The notes under the pieces were generated by a model. It was not told where the DNA came from. It saw nothing but the letters and a program-made list of their open reading frames with translations, and ran no database searches. The translations under genes were made by a program, and so were the position numbers. Below, piece after piece: positions 6,029 through 6,036 of a DNA stretch of 6,036 bases (positions are counted from its first letter, which is position 1; every line of letters starts with the position of its first letter). Source of the DNA: an uncultured Ruminococcus sp. (GTDB taxonomy: Bacteria > Bacillota > Clostridia > Oscillospirales > CAG-272); contig CACZSC010000037.1 in the NCBI GenBank assembly GCA_902783755.1, forward strand, positions 1 through 6,036, written 5' to 3'.

Positions 6029-6036
6029 TTAGTTTA

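Noticed and set aside
1..6036. CRISPR arrays, insertion sequences, tRNA or phage genes
   Set aside because: I saw no spaced direct repeats, terminal inverted repeats, transposase or integrase motifs, or tRNA cloverleaf. The window reads as ordinary core chromosome.

Overview
The window looks like chromosomal DNA of a Firmicute, most likely a member of the Clostridia. The evidence is a T-box leader, a strong AAGGAGG ribosome-binding site, sigma-A-type promoters with TTGACA/TATAAT boxes, and a typical Gram-positive OmpR-class regulator plus kinase pair. Coding GC is roughly half, with free use of ATA and AGG codons. I would not name a genus. No mobile element, CRISPR array, tRNA or rRNA is visible.

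Left part, leftward transcription (1-2256). ychF (ribosome-associated ATPase) is followed after 7 bases by folD (methylene-tetrahydrofolate dehydrogenase/cyclohydrolase), almost certainly one transcript. Beyond the folD stop there is no clear terminator. A new leftward promoter (TTGACA-N17-TAAAAT, 204-232) starts a transcript that reads as the first part of a T-box riboswitch. Its stem I carries the AGUA motif, an AGAGA bulge, a GGUGAAAA distal loop and a UAC (tyrosine) specifier. The antiterminator and the controlled gene lie outside the window; tyrosyl-tRNA synthetase or another tyrosine-related gene is the natural guess.

Middle (2257-2591). The 335-base gap between ychF and the response regulator holds regulation in both directions. 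There is a full-consensus rightward promoter (TTGACA-N17-TATAAT) with an AT-rich upstream element and an inverted repeat over its -10 box. A weaker leftward promoter is placed so that the two transcripts would overlap at their 5' ends. A rightward leader of about 194 nt ends in a strong Shine-Dalgarno sequence.

Right part, rightward transcription (2592-6028). An OmpR/PhoB-type response regulator is followed by a terminator-like hairpin, then a membrane sensor histidine kinase. An RlmL/YpsC-type rRNA methyltransferase starts inside the kinase stop codon (ATGA overlap). The regulator and kinase form a two-component system whose signal is unknown. The methyltransferase should be translationally coupled to the kinase. 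I see no strong evidence for a wholly new system. The items most worth checking are the tyrosine T-box, the crowded divergent promoter region, the hairpin between regulator and kinase, and the kinase-methyltransferase coupling.
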